From assembly GCF_004614195.1 (NCBI RefSeq), contig NZ_SPUM01000094.1:24474-88473 (forward strand): DNA of 64,000 bases. The letters are read 5' to 3'. Shown one piece after another: positions 8,979-19,074 of the stretch. The notes under the pieces were generated by a model. It ran no database searches, was not told the origin of the DNA, and worked only from the letters and a program-made list of their open reading frames with translations. Position 1 is the first letter of the stretch; each line of letters opens with the position of its first letter. A program made the translations under genes and the position numbers. Source of the DNA: Massilia horti. Lineage in GTDB: Bacteria; Pseudomonadota; Gammaproteobacteria; Burkholderiales; Burkholderiaceae_D.

Positions 8979-11447
8979 TTGAAAACAAAAGCAGTCAAGG
9001 CAGCAGAGGGCTTCAAATTGAACCGGCGTAGCTTCATGGCGTCGATGGGTCTGGCGATGGCCTACCCCGGGCTCGCACAGGCCACCGTGGTCGCAAAGTC
9101 CAACGGCAATCGGGAAAGCCTCAGCCTATGGTACGACAAGCCTGCCGGAGCATGGGTCGAGGCTCTGCCGGTCGGTAACGGCCGGCTCGGCGCGATGGTG
9201 TTCGGGCGAGTGGCGCAGGAGCGCGTGCAACTGAACGAGGACACGCTGTTCGCCGGAGGCCCCCACGATCCCAACAACCCGGAATTCCTTGCGGCGCTCC
9301 CGAAGATCCGCGCGCTGATCGACGAGGAGAAGTACAAGGAGGCGACCGACCTCGCGTCCGAGTCGATGATCGCTCGGCCCAGGCGGCAAATGCCCTACGG
9401 CGCAGCAGGCGACCTGCTGCTCGATTTCGACGGCCTGGCCGGCGCCAGCGCTTACCAGCGCTCGCTCGACCTGGATACCGCCATTGTCACGACCCGTTTC
9501 GCCGACGGCAAAACGCAGCACGTGCGCGAGGCATTTGCAAGCGCGCCTGATCAGGTCATCGTCATTCGGCTGGCAGCCAAGGGCGCGGGAACATTGAGCT
9601 TTGACGTCGCCTACCGCCAGCCCGGTAAAGCGAAGTATGGAGACACGAGCACCGCGCCAGCGGCAATGGTCGGCGCGCCATGGGATTTCAAGGAGCCGCG
9701 CAATTCCGGCGAAGCCCAAGTGGAGCCGGCCATTCGCGCTGACGGAAGCCACGCACTTCTGATCGAAGGCCACAACCAGGAATCGTCAGGCATCCCCGGG
9801 GCGTTGCGCTACGCCGTGCGCGTCCTGGCGCTTGGCGACGGCAAGATCGTAGCGGACGGCGACCGGCTGCGGGTGCGCGGAGCAAAGACGATCACCCTGC
9901 TGGTGGCCGCGGCGACCAGCTACGTCAACTACGCCGACGTAAGCGGCGATCCGGTCAGGGCTGTTCGCGACCATACCGAAGCAGCAAGCCGCAAGCCGTA
10001 CGACCGGCTCAGGAGCGATCACGTCAAGGCGCATCGCGCCCTGTTCAATCGGCTGTCGATCCGGCTCGGCGCAAGCGCGTTCGATGCGCAGCCAACCAAC
10101 GAGCGCATCGCCGGCGCCGAGACCCGGGTCGATCCAGGCCTGGCTGCGCTATACGTGCAGTACGGACGCTATCTCCTGCTGTCATCCTCGCGTCCGGGCA
10201 GCCAACCGGCGAACCTGCAGGGTGTCTGGAACGAAGGAACCAATCCGCCGTGGGGCTCGAAGTACACGATCAACATCAACACCGAGATGAACTACTGGCA
10301 TGCCGAAGCGGCCAACCTCGGCGAATGCGTAGAACCGCTGCTGCGCATGATCGAGGACCTGGCTGTCACCGGCGCGGTCACGGCACGCAAAAGCTACGGC
10401 GCGCGCGGCTGGGTGGCCCATCACAACACCGACCTGTGGCGCGGGACCGCACCAATCGACGGCCCCAATTCGGGTATGTGGCCGTGTGGCGGCGCGTGGC
10501 TGTGCAAGACGCTGTGGGACCACTACGAATACCAACCCGATGACGCTTACCTGCGGCGCATCTACCCGCTCCTGAAAGGCGCTTCGCTGTTCTTCGTCGA
10601 TACGCTGGTCGAAGATCCGAAGGGCCGCGGCCTGGTCACGTCGCCGTCGATCTCGCCGGAGAATACACACCATAAGGGCGTCGCCATTTGCGCAGGCCCG
10701 GCAATGGACCGCCAGATCGTGCGCGACCTGTTCACGTGGACCCTGGCGGCGCACGCCCTGGTCAAGGATCCGGACCCGGAGTTTGCCAAAACGATTGCGG
10801 ACACACGCGCGCGCCTGCCTGCCGACCGCATCGGCGCCCAAGGGCAGTTGCAGGAATGGCTGGAGGATTGGGATGGACAGGCGCCGGCACCAAATCACCG
10901 GCACGTTTCGCATCTGTATGGCGTCTACCCAAGCGAACAAATCAACGTGCGCGATACCCCTGCCCTGGTCGAAGCGGCAAAGGTCACGCTCAATACCCGC
11001 GGCGACAAATCGACCGGCTGGGCCACCGCCTGGCGCCTGGCGCTGTGGGCGCGCATGGGCGATGGCGAGCGAGCCTATTCGATCCTCACCGGCTTGCTGG
11101 GGCCGACGCGCACCTACCCCAACATGTTCGACGCGCACCCGCCCTTCCAGATCGACGGCAATTTCGGCGGGACGGCGGGGATTCTCGAAATGATCGTCCA
11201 GTCGTGGGGCGGCGAGATCCGCATCCTGCCAGCCCTGCCCAAGGCGTGGCCCGATGGATCGCTGCATGGCGTGCGCGCACGGGGCGGGATCGAACTCGAT
11301 CTGGACTGGGCGAACGGCCGCCTGCAGCGCCTGAGCCTGCGGGGTAAGCCGCATGGCAAGGTGAACGTGCGGTATGGCGACAAGTTGACCTCAATTGCGC
11401 TCGATGAGAAAGGGCGTGCGCGGCTGGATGGGGCGCAGCGCGCGTAA
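8979..11447 (+). CDS. GH95 alpha-L-fucosidase, Tat-exported
   Basis: 822 residues. A TTG start has CAGGAG 6 bases upstream. A twin-arginine signal (LNRRSFMASMGLAMAYPGLAQA) points to Tat export. The GH95 N-terminal beta domain begins with LWYDKPAGAWVEALPVGNGR and LNEDTLFAGGP. Catalytic-domain marks are INTEMNYWHAEAANLGE near 433 (the paired asparagines), SPSISPENTHH near 560 (probable acid glutamate) and DAHPPFQIDGNFGGTAG near 725 (aspartate). The family removes terminal alpha-1,2-linked L-fucose, or in some members L-galactose, from xyloglucan or pectin side chains. It belongs with the neighbouring pectin and hemicellulose enzymes. The two-domain length is normal for the family. Confidence 0.93.
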   Translation: MKTKAVKAAEGFKLNRRSFMASMGLAMAYPGLAQATVVAKSNGNRESLSLWYDKPAGAWVEALPVGNGRLGAMVFGRVAQERVQLNEDTLFAGGPHDPNNPEFLAALPKIRALIDEEKYKEATDLASESMIARPRRQMPYGAAGDLLLDFDGLAGASAYQRSLDLDTAIVTTRFADGKTQHVREAFASAPDQVIVIRLAAKGAGTLSFDVAYRQPGKAKYGDTSTAPAAMVGAPWDFKEPRNSGEAQVEPAIRADGSHALLIEGHNQESSGIPGALRYAVRVLALGDGKIVADGDRLRVRGAKTITLLVAAATSYVNYADVSGDPVRAVRDHTEAASRKPYDRLRSDHVKAHRALFNRLSIRLGASAFDAQPTNERIAGAETRVDPGLAALYVQYGRYLLLSSSRPGSQPANLQGVWNEGTNPPWGSKYTININTEMNYWHAEAANLGECVEPLLRMIEDLAVTGAVTARKSYGARGWVAHHNTDLWRGTAPIDGPNSGMWPCGGAWLCKTLWDHYEYQPDDAYLRRIYPLLKGASLFFVDTLVEDPKGRGLVTSPSISPENTHHKGVAICAGPAMDRQIVRDLFTWTLAAHALVKDPDPEFAKTIADTRARLPADRIGAQGQLQEWLEDWDGQAPAPNHRHVSHLYGVYPSEQINVRDTPALVEAAKVTLNTRGDKSTGWATAWRLALWARMGDGERAYSILTGLLGPTRTYPNMFDAHPPFQIDGNFGGTAGILEMIVQSWGGEIRILPALPKAWPDGSLHGVRARGGIELDLDWANGRLQRLSLRGKPHGKVNVRYGDKLTSIALDEKGRARLDGAQRA

Positions 11448-11529
11448 CCACGTCGCCCGCGAACGCGGGCACGATGAGCACTATCTAACGGGATCCGTGT
11501 TCGTTGAACTAGTACCGCCCGCTTATCCC

Positions 11530-11627
11530 CGTCGTTCCCGCGAAGGCGGGAACACATGCCGTATTCTTGCGGCGTACGCAATCACCGCTCCAACTCAGCA
11601 TGTGTTCCCGCCTTCGCGGGAACGACG
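11530..11627. repeat. paired REP-A element (BIME-like)
   Basis: A perfect 30-base inverted repeat. One arm at 11530-11559 starts CGTCGTTCCCGCGAAGGCGG and ends AACACATGC; the other at 11598-11627 is its complement. The spacer is 38 bases. The rest of 11448-11891 holds no gene and no promoter I can support, only an AT-richer stretch before the next start. Confidence 0.85.
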
Positions 11628-11891
11628 AGTTAGGAACAACAAAGAAATGAATCAGGTTGGGATCATCAGGTCATCACGAGCAATACCAAAGCTTTAGCCG
11701 GCACCGCCACCCCATCCCGATGATTACGGAAACAACCAACCCTCATATCGATTTTTCGCGACTACCATCGCCTCGCAAATTTTTTTGGCCAACCCAGTAC
11801 ATAATTTATAAAAAACCTAATCGACCAGTCCCCCGCATGGCGTCGTCTTACCAGAACTATTCGGCTGGCGGCACACGAAAAACAACTCGCA

Positions 11892-14800
11892 ATGTCAATA
11901 TCAATAAACCGTCGCAATGTTCTGGGCCTTTCAGCAGCGCTTGGCCTGGTTAGCACCGTTAAAGCAGCAGGTTTGGGTAACGCCATGACGACCGGGGCCG
12001 CAACGCCCGATCCGCTCGCCATCGCCGACGACGGCTGGACCCTTTGGCTCGACCGCGCCGCCAAGTGGCAAGATGACGTGATTTACCTGCCGGAGAATGT
12101 CCCGCCCATGTCGTCCCTGCCGGTCAATCCGCCGACAGGTGGCTGGGACGCGCTCTACAAAAGCCAGGGCCTCGCCGTGACCCTGCCGACAACGGTCGAA
12201 GAGCATTTCTGGGGCCAGTTCGGTGAGCGGTCCTATACAGCCGACGAATACCGCTATGCCGAGGACGACCCCGTGCCACAGAATGGCGCGGTGCCGGGCG
12301 TTTCCTGGTGGGTGAAAAAGATCGATATCCCTGCTTCGGCAAATGGGCAGCAAGTATGGCTGCACATCCGCGGCGCCCGAATGCGCGCTGAAGTCTTCCT
12401 GAACGAAGTGTTGGTCGGCTATTCCATCATGTCGGAATTACCGATTGATTGCGATCTTACGGCTGCAATGAAGCCTGGCCAGCCGAACCGGCTGGCTATT
12501 CGCATCACCAATCCCGGCGGACGATACGACTGGAAGGACTCCAACAACACCCCTTGGGGCAAGGTCAAGCTCTATCATTCGCATGGGTTTGGCGGAATCG
12601 ATCGCGGCCTGCATTTGAGTATGCACCCGATGGAGGGCCGGATCTGTGATGCCTGGGTTCTCAATACGCCCGATCCGCGCGTTGTGATGGCCCATGCTGA
12701 AATTTCGACCAAACGCGTGGTGAACGCTGCCGACCTGAGCGCCAAAGTGTTGGACAAATCAGGCGCGGCGGTGCCGGCAGAGGTCAAGGTTGAACAGGTC
12801 AGCACCGCTGATGGAATGACGACGGCACGGTTGCGCGTCCACGTACCATCCGCGAAGCTGTGGGATCTCGACACCCCGAATCTTTATCGTTTGCGCCTGC
12901 AATGGAAGGCGGATAAGGCGGTCGACACACGAATCGTGCGCTTTGGCTTTCGCTGGTTCGCCGCCGAGGGCATCGGCAAAAATGCCCTGTTCCGCCTGAA
13001 CGGCCGTCGCATCAAGCTTTATACGGCCATCTCGTGGGGATTCTGGGGGTACAACGGCCTGTTTCCGACACCGGAACTGGCACGCCGCGAAGTCCTGGCC
13101 GCCAAGGCGCTGGGCCTCAATTCGCTCGCCTTCCACCGCAATGTCGGCAAGCCGGAGGTGCTCGATATTCAGGACGAGATGGGCCTGACCCGTACGATGG
13201 AACCGGGGGCGGGACGCATGGCGCTCGGTAAGATGCTCAAACCGGGCGAAAGCCTGTCGCCGGCCGACGCCTTCAGCAGGGACTTCATGGTCTCGAAGTG
13301 CAAGGCCATGGTGCGCGCCATGCGCTCCCATCCGTCGCTGGTCCACTACACGCTGCAAAATGAAGTATCGGCCGACCTGAACAATCCCGATGTTGAATCG
13401 GTCCTGCGTGCCATGCACGACCTCGATCCGAGCCGCAGCGTGATCCTCAATGATGGTTTTGTGGGGCGAGGTGCTGCGCAGGCGATGTTCTTGCCTTATG
13501 ACGATCACTTCTACCGCTCCGACGTTGAAAAGGCAGGCGGCTGGTGGGTGAATCACCAAGGCGCGGGCGACCAGTGGTACGACAAATTCTATGTCGACAA
13601 GGACAATTTCATCCATCGCCAAACCATGACTGAGGCGATTGTCGAATTTGGCGAAATGCAAGGCTGTGCTGTCGGCGACAACCATGTGAAGATGATCGCC
13701 GACATCCAACGGCGTGGCGGCAAGAGCTACGACCTCGAGGACCACAAGGCGATCGTTGGCGGTGCCGCCGCATTCCTCGACAAATGGGGCTTCCGCAAGG
13801 CGTTTCCTACCACCGAAAGCTACTTCCTGGCCGTCGGCAAGAAGCAGTACGACGCCTGGCAGAATTACCTGGAAAATATCCGGATTTGCGACCAGGTCGA
13901 CATGGCTGCGATCAGCGGCTGGGAATCGACCTCGATCGAGAACCATTCCGGCATCGTGGACAACCTGCGTTACTTCCATGCCGATCCCAACCTGATCCGC
14001 GTCAGCCTCTTGCCGGTGCGCCCGGTCGCAAAGCAGCGCCGTTACACATACGCGACGGGCGAAATGGCGGACCTGGACATCTGGCTGCTCAATGACACCG
14101 GCAAATCGGTATCCGGCAAGTTGACCCTGAGCGTGATTGACCCGGACGGCAAGTCGACCAAAATCAGCGACTATGCGGTACCCGCCAATGTGGCTGATCA
14201 GTTCAGCTACGTGCTGGCCGAGCACGTGAAGACGCCGGCGTTTTCCAAACAGGGCAAACATACCATCCGCCTTGAATTGTCCGGCCGACCTGAGGTGACG
14301 TTCACGCGAGACTTGTGGGTCACTCGAACGGATCTCAAGCCGGCTGCCAAGCCGACGCGCATTGCGGTTTCGGGAATCGCCAAGTCATTGCGCGAGCGCC
14401 TGGCTGCATTGCCGGGGGTGGAAATCGAGGACTTCCAACCAGGCAGGCCATATGACGGCCTGATCGCCTCCGGCCTGAAGGCTGACGAAATCAGCCGCCG
14501 CCAGATCGGCGACGAGACGGGCCTCGAAGCCGCCCCGAAAAAGGGCGAGAAGCCGAAATTGGTCTTGGGCGAACTCCCGTCCGAGGTGCTAACCGCAGTC
14601 AAGGGCGGGCTGCCGCTGCTGGCCATGGTTCCCGAAGACGGTCTTGCGGATGGCGTTGCCAAGCAGCTGACCGACTTGGGCCTGTTTAACTATGCTGGCC
14701 CGGTCGGAAACCTGCGTGCACCGTGGATGGGCAACTGGAATATCCTCCGGGCGCATTCCCTGTTCGACGGCATCCCCACCGACATTGCGGCCGGAGTCTG

Positions 14801-15020
14801 GCACCAGATCCAAGGTCAACCATCCAATGGCCTGATCGTCGACGGCGACGGTATCGAAGTCATCGCAGCCTACAGCCGCGATCACGACCGCCACATGGGT
14901 GCGGCAAGCTTCACGGCGCAAAAAGCCGGTATGAAATTGCTGTTCCACCGTCTTCCGGACATGGCGGCGCCCTTGCAAACGCGTTTCCTGCTCAACGCAA
15001 TTCGCTGGCTGACAGCCTGA
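11892..15020 (+). CDS. GH2-family glycoside hydrolase, Tat-exported
   Basis: 1042 residues. The N-terminus (INRRNVLGLSAALGLVSTVKA) is a twin-arginine signal. A sugar-binding jelly roll covers about residues 90-260 (WLHIRGARMRAEVFLNEVLVG, NRLAIRITNPGGRYDW). A GH2 sandwich and a TIM barrel follow, with the acid/base glutamate in LVHYTLQNEVSAD near 491 and a probable nucleophile in AIVEFGEMQ near 583. C-terminal beta domains close it. The exact substrate is uncertain: beta-galactosidase, beta-glucuronidase and rhamnogalacturonan-related activities all occur in GH2 enzymes of this size. The directly downstream acetylesterase favours a pectin side-chain substrate. Confidence 0.85.
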   Translation: MSISINRRNVLGLSAALGLVSTVKAAGLGNAMTTGAATPDPLAIADDGWTLWLDRAAKWQDDVIYLPENVPPMSSLPVNPPTGGWDALYKSQGLAVTLPTTVEEHFWGQFGERSYTADEYRYAEDDPVPQNGAVPGVSWWVKKIDIPASANGQQVWLHIRGARMRAEVFLNEVLVGYSIMSELPIDCDLTAAMKPGQPNRLAIRITNPGGRYDWKDSNNTPWGKVKLYHSHGFGGIDRGLHLSMHPMEGRICDAWVLNTPDPRVVMAHAEISTKRVVNAADLSAKVLDKSGAAVPAEVKVEQVSTADGMTTARLRVHVPSAKLWDLDTPNLYRLRLQWKADKAVDTRIVRFGFRWFAAEGIGKNALFRLNGRRIKLYTAISWGFWGYNGLFPTPELARREVLAAKALGLNSLAFHRNVGKPEVLDIQDEMGLTRTMEPGAGRMALGKMLKPGESLSPADAFSRDFMVSKCKAMVRAMRSHPSLVHYTLQNEVSADLNNPDVESVLRAMHDLDPSRSVILNDGFVGRGAAQAMFLPYDDHFYRSDVEKAGGWWVNHQGAGDQWYDKFYVDKDNFIHRQTMTEAIVEFGEMQGCAVGDNHVKMIADIQRRGGKSYDLEDHKAIVGGAAAFLDKWGFRKAFPTTESYFLAVGKKQYDAWQNYLENIRICDQVDMAAISGWESTSIENHSGIVDNLRYFHADPNLIRVSLLPVRPVAKQRRYTYATGEMADLDIWLLNDTGKSVSGKLTLSVIDPDGKSTKISDYAVPANVADQFSYVLAEHVKTPAFSKQGKHTIRLELSGRPEVTFTRDLWVTRTDLKPAAKPTRIAVSGIAKSLRERLAALPGVEIEDFQPGRPYDGLIASGLKADEISRRQIGDETGLEAAPKKGEKPKLVLGELPSEVLTAVKGGLPLLAMVPEDGLADGVAKQLTDLGLFNYAGPVGNLRAPWMGNWNILRAHSLFDGIPTDIAAGVWHQIQGQPSNGLIVDGDGIEVIAAYSRDHDRHMGAASFTAQKAGMKLLFHRLPDMAAPLQTRFLLNAIRWLTA

Positions 15021-15112
15021 TCGGCAATCCGCTGTTCGCAAGCAGCGTCCCCTTCTTCGCGAAGGGGGCGCTGCCACCTCAGCATCAGTCTTCTTCCAGA
15101 AACGAAAAGCTA

Positions 15113-17221
15113 ATGAAATCAAGCACACATCGCGCAGCAATCAAGTTGGCCGGTTGGGCCCTCTCATTGGTCGTACTGTCTGCCGCTGCGCCATGGGCCG
15201 CAGCTGCACCTGTGCCGAACCAACCGCCGTCCGCACTGCGTTTCAATTTTTCCAGCCAGCCCAAGCCTGGAATGACGACCGTGACGTGGGATGCGCAAAG
15301 CGGCGCCCCGCTCTACAACGAAATGCTCGGCTACGGTTTCGTGAGCCAAACGGGCGCCCAGCCGGCCCGCACCGTCCACACGGCTTCGATCCGCAGCAAT
15401 GGCGCCGGCTTTTTCATCAGCGAGCCGGCTTTCGAGGCCGAAAAAGGACACGAAAGCGACAACCAAAACAACTTCGGCATGGCCTTCCGCATCAAGGCGG
15501 GGCCGGGTACGTATGCCATCCGGATTCGCACCACATCGGGCGCGGATGACACTATCGTCTCGATCTCCGGCATGCAGACCAGCCGGCTGCTTGGAAATAC
15601 GTTCTGGGATGCGGCCGGGCTGCTGCCCAATAAGACGCGCATGCTCGTCAACGGCCAGGAATGGAACTACTCCTATGTGAACGGTCAGCAGTTCATCGAC
15701 ATCGAAGTCGAGCCAAAGAAGATCAACGTGCCCGTCGGCATCGAAGAAATCACCCTCACTCCGGTCGCCGTCCAGCCGCGCCCTGCCGGCGCGCTGCCGA
15801 CCGTGTTCACGCTGGGCGACTCTACCGTCAAGTCCTATACTTTTGACGAGGCGCCGATGAGCGGCTGGGGACAAGTCTTCAACAAATTGTTCGACCCAAA
15901 AAAGGTCAAGGTCGTGAACTATTCGCAGGGCGGACGTTCGTTCAGGAACGCGTATGCCGAAGGCCGTTTCAATGACCTGCTGCTGGCCGGCTCCCCCGGC
16001 GATATCGTCCTGATCCAATTCGGCCATAACGACGAAAGCGAGGACGAAATGCGCCGCTATGGCCGGGGCGCGACCGAGGAAATGTACGAATACATGATCC
16101 GCAACGTGTATCTGCCCGCAATCCGCGCGCGCGGCATGGTCCCCGTGCTTGTCACCCCGATGTCGCGCGTGAATGGCGCGCAGAAGCCCGACGTGCCTTA
16201 CGCGAACTCATTCAAGAAGCGACGCTTTCCCGACCTGATGAAGAAAATCGGGGCTGACGAGGGCATTACCGTGGTCGACCTGAACGCGCGCAGCGTCGAA
16301 TTCTATAACCAGGCCGGTAATGCCGCGGTTACCGCGATGGTGATGTCGCTCGAAGCCGGCGAGACGCCCGGCAAGACGAACGACGGCAGCTACGCCAACG
16401 GCCATCCGGCGAACAAGATCGATGGCACCCATTACAAAGAAACGCTTGGCAAGCAGTTTGCCCGCATTATCGTGACCGAACTGGGCCGGCTGTCCAAACA
16501 GGGCGATCCGGTGGCGGCGCGCCTGGTGGGACAGTTGCGCAGCGACGTGCAGGCTGCGCTGGCCACTAGTGACTGGTCGACGATCTATCCCGAAATCGCC
16601 AACGACATCCGCGTTGGCGAGAACGCGTACTACCGCAATCAGATCGAGAAGCTGCTCCAGCTTGGTGTCCTGCACAAAGACGCGCACGGCCATTTCAATC
16701 CACAGCTGGCTATGCAAACGCGGGAATTCACCGCCGCCCTCGCCCAGCTCATGCAACTGCCATCCGGCTCGCTGGCGGGATACGCCGATGGTCCCCTGAC
16801 CCGCGAAGTGATGGGCGCAATCGTGGACGACGCCTACCATCTGAAGTTTTCCGCGCAGCCGAAATATATGACCGACTACAACGGCAAGACTGTCGTGCCT
16901 GGCATGCCCGGCTACGACCCGAACCTGGACACCGGCGCACAGGGCGCGATGTACTACCCGTTGGTGAACTGGGCACGCCTGAGCGATACAGCCGATATCT
17001 CAAAAGCCCTGATTGCAAAGGTCAAGGATGCCTACGAGCTGGGACTGATCCGGTCGGAAAAAGGCATCGAGCGCGGCCGCATGACCAACGGGCGCGAGTT
17101 GGAGCCCAGGGCAGTAGTTACCCGTGCCAAAGCCGCCAAGGAATTGTATTTCATGTGGGTGCTGGCCCAGCCAACGCGGATGGAAAATGATGTGCTCACC
17201 AGCATGCGGGCCCGCGACTGA
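15113..17221 (+). CDS. CE12-type rhamnogalacturonan acetylesterase with SLH-like C-terminus
   Basis: 702 residues from ATG 15113, which precedes a good signal peptide (LAGWALSLVVLSAAAPWAAAA); an open frame further upstream is only overlap with the GH2 gene. Residues ~40-220 form a beta-sandwich carbohydrate-binding-like domain. Residues ~225-465 are an SGNH hydrolase with all blocks: FTLGDSTVKSY (Ser), SQGGRSFRN (Gly), QFGHND (Asn) and KIDGTHYKE (Asp-His). This is the rhamnogalacturonan acetylesterase pattern. The last ~200 residues contain SLH-like segments (IEKLLQLGVLHKDAHGHFNP, AYELGLIRS, RAVVTRAKAAKELYFMWVL), which is unusual for CE12. It probably deacetylates pectin in concert with the flanking hydrolases. 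Confidence 0.88.
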   Translation: MKSSTHRAAIKLAGWALSLVVLSAAAPWAAAAPVPNQPPSALRFNFSSQPKPGMTTVTWDAQSGAPLYNEMLGYGFVSQTGAQPARTVHTASIRSNGAGFFISEPAFEAEKGHESDNQNNFGMAFRIKAGPGTYAIRIRTTSGADDTIVSISGMQTSRLLGNTFWDAAGLLPNKTRMLVNGQEWNYSYVNGQQFIDIEVEPKKINVPVGIEEITLTPVAVQPRPAGALPTVFTLGDSTVKSYTFDEAPMSGWGQVFNKLFDPKKVKVVNYSQGGRSFRNAYAEGRFNDLLLAGSPGDIVLIQFGHNDESEDEMRRYGRGATEEMYEYMIRNVYLPAIRARGMVPVLVTPMSRVNGAQKPDVPYANSFKKRRFPDLMKKIGADEGITVVDLNARSVEFYNQAGNAAVTAMVMSLEAGETPGKTNDGSYANGHPANKIDGTHYKETLGKQFARIIVTELGRLSKQGDPVAARLVGQLRSDVQAALATSDWSTIYPEIANDIRVGENAYYRNQIEKLLQLGVLHKDAHGHFNPQLAMQTREFTAALAQLMQLPSGSLAGYADGPLTREVMGAIVDDAYHLKFSAQPKYMTDYNGKTVVPGMPGYDPNLDTGAQGAMYYPLVNWARLSDTADISKALIAKVKDAYELGLIRSEKGIERGRMTNGRELEPRAVVTRAKAAKELYFMWVLAQPTRMENDVLTSMRARD

Positions 17222-17335
17222 GGGGGCGCCCCTCCCGCGGTGCTCGCTTTCCGGCTTTCCGCGCGCAGCGGTTGAATAATTTCTTGTTCAATTCCTAATC
17301 TCGATCTACCATTTCCAAACAGTAACTACTCCCGG

Positions 17336-19063
17336 ATGGTAGGCATGGTAAAAACGGAACCTCACCCAGCGCTCCCGACCAGCGTGCCGGACGCACAGCC
17401 CGCTCTTGCGGCTGCAATGCTGAGCTCGGCGGCGCTGCTGACCGCTTGTGGCGGTGGCGGCGGTGGCGCCGCCCCCGCGGTGGGCGGTCCGGTAGCGGGC
17501 GGTGGCAACAACGGCGGGCCTGTGGCCGGCGCCATCACCGACGCCGACGCGTCGCGCTTCCTGGCGCAGGCGTCAATGGGCGCTAACCGCGACCAGATCG
17601 CGCGCGTCAAAGCGCTCGGCTACGACGGCTGGCTGGAGGAGCAATTCGGCCTCGCCCCTTCTATCTCGCGCTGGGATTGGCTGGTGGCGGCCGGTTACAG
17701 CGACGTCGCCAACCGCAACTCGGAGGCGGGTTTCGACGCCTGCGCCTGGCGCAAGCTAATCGCCTCACCTGACACGTTGCGCCAGCGCATCACCCTTGCG
17801 TTGTCCGAGATCGTTGTGGTCGGCATCGACGGCCTCGTGGGGGCCGGCTGGAAGCAGTTCACGGGCGCCGCCTACCTCGATCTGTTGGAAACCAATGCCT
17901 TCGGCAATTACCGAACCCTGCTGCAGGCGGTCTCCCAAAGCGCCGCAATGGGAGAATTCCTCACCTTCCGCGGCAATACGAAATTCGATCCGAAGACCGG
18001 CGCCATGCCGGACGAGAATTACGCCCGCGAACTGATGCAGCTCTTTAGCATCGGACTGGTGCAACTCAACCTGGACGGCACAGCCAAGTCCGCCAATGGC
18101 CAGCCGCAGGAAACCTACGGGCTGGACGACATCACGGGCCTGGCGCGCGTGTTCACAGGCTGGGACTACGACATGGCAGGAGGCAACTTCAACAACGCGC
18201 CGGACTTCAAGCGCCGCCCCATGACCCAGATCGCTTCGCGTCACGAGACCGGCTCCAAAACCTTCCTCGGCTCCAACATTGGCGGGGGCGGCGACGGCGC
18301 CAGCGACCTGAAAGCGGCCCTGGACATCATCTTTGCGCATCCGAATGTCGGCCCCTTCATCGGCAAGCAGCTGATCCAGCGGCTGGTGTGCAGCAACCCG
18401 ACGCCGGCGTACGTGGCGCGCGTCGCCTCCGTTTTCAACAACGACGGCAAAGGCGTGAGGGGCGACCTGAAAGCCGTGATCAAGGCGATCCTGCTTGACG
18501 ACGAGGCACGCAATCCGGCTGTCGCCGCCGGACCGGCTTTCGGCAAGCAGCGCGAACCGATTCTTCGCTTCGTGGCCTGGGCGCGCGCATTCAATGCGGC
18601 GTCGGCGAGCGATGCATGGAACATCGGAAACACCTCGGACGCGGCGACCCGGCTGGGCCAGAGCCCGCTGCGATCGCCGAGCGTCTTCAACTTCTTCCGC
18701 CCCGGCTACGTGCCGCCGAACAGCGCGATTGCCAGCGCGGGGCTGGTCGCGCCCGAATTCCAGCTGACCAACGAGTCGAGCACGGTCGGCTACATCAATT
18801 ACATGCAGACTGCGGTCAGCCGGGGCGTGGGCGATGTGAAGGCGGACTACAGCAAGCTGCTGCCGCTGGCCGACAACGCCGGTGCGCTGCTCGACGAGCT
18901 CAATACAGTGCTGGCGGCAGGCCAGTTGCAAAGCGCCACGCTGACGATCCTGCGAACGGCCCTCGATTCGATGCCAACCGGCTCCGACACTGTGCGCCTG
19001 AACCGTATTTATGCCGCGCTGGTGCTCGTTCTGGCCGCACCGGAATTCACCATCCTGCACTGA
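17336..19063 (+). CDS. DUF1800 family lipoprotein-like protein
   Basis: 575 residues. A short N-terminal hydrophobic region ends in a lipobox-like LLTACGGGGGG followed by a Gly/Pro linker, so an envelope lipoprotein is likely. The body has the DUF1800 marks: DASRFLAQASMGANRDQI, a W-L-E-E-Q-F segment, ALSEIVVV, NYARELMQLFSIGL, VFTGWDY, RHETGSKTFLG and RSPSVFNFFRPGY. Function is unknown. In many proteobacteria it is encoded directly before a DUF1501 gene, as here (11 bases apart). The start is 17336 or the in-frame ATG at 17345. Confidence 0.85.
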   Translation: MVGMVKTEPHPALPTSVPDAQPALAAAMLSSAALLTACGGGGGGAAPAVGGPVAGGGNNGGPVAGAITDADASRFLAQASMGANRDQIARVKALGYDGWLEEQFGLAPSISRWDWLVAAGYSDVANRNSEAGFDACAWRKLIASPDTLRQRITLALSEIVVVGIDGLVGAGWKQFTGAAYLDLLETNAFGNYRTLLQAVSQSAAMGEFLTFRGNTKFDPKTGAMPDENYARELMQLFSIGLVQLNLDGTAKSANGQPQETYGLDDITGLARVFTGWDYDMAGGNFNNAPDFKRRPMTQIASRHETGSKTFLGSNIGGGGDGASDLKAALDIIFAHPNVGPFIGKQLIQRLVCSNPTPAYVARVASVFNNDGKGVRGDLKAVIKAILLDDEARNPAVAAGPAFGKQREPILRFVAWARAFNAASASDAWNIGNTSDAATRLGQSPLRSPSVFNFFRPGYVPPNSAIASAGLVAPEFQLTNESSTVGYINYMQTAVSRGVGDVKADYSKLLPLADNAGALLDELNTVLAAGQLQSATLTILRTALDSMPTGSDTVRLNRIYAALVLVLAAPEFTILH

Positions 19064-19074
19064 AAGGAAACGCG

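Noticed and set aside
12759..14261. 500-codon minus-strand frame opposite the GH2 gene
   Set aside because: The plus-strand GH2 reading is conserved and complete; the antisense translation has no recognisable domain.
14723..15112. Upstream extension of the acetylesterase gene
   Set aside because: It overlaps the end of the GH2 gene, and a signal peptide starts exactly at 15113.
18616..19074. Upstream extension of the DUF1501 gene
   Set aside because: It overlaps the DUF1800 coding sequence; the Tat signal begins at 19075.
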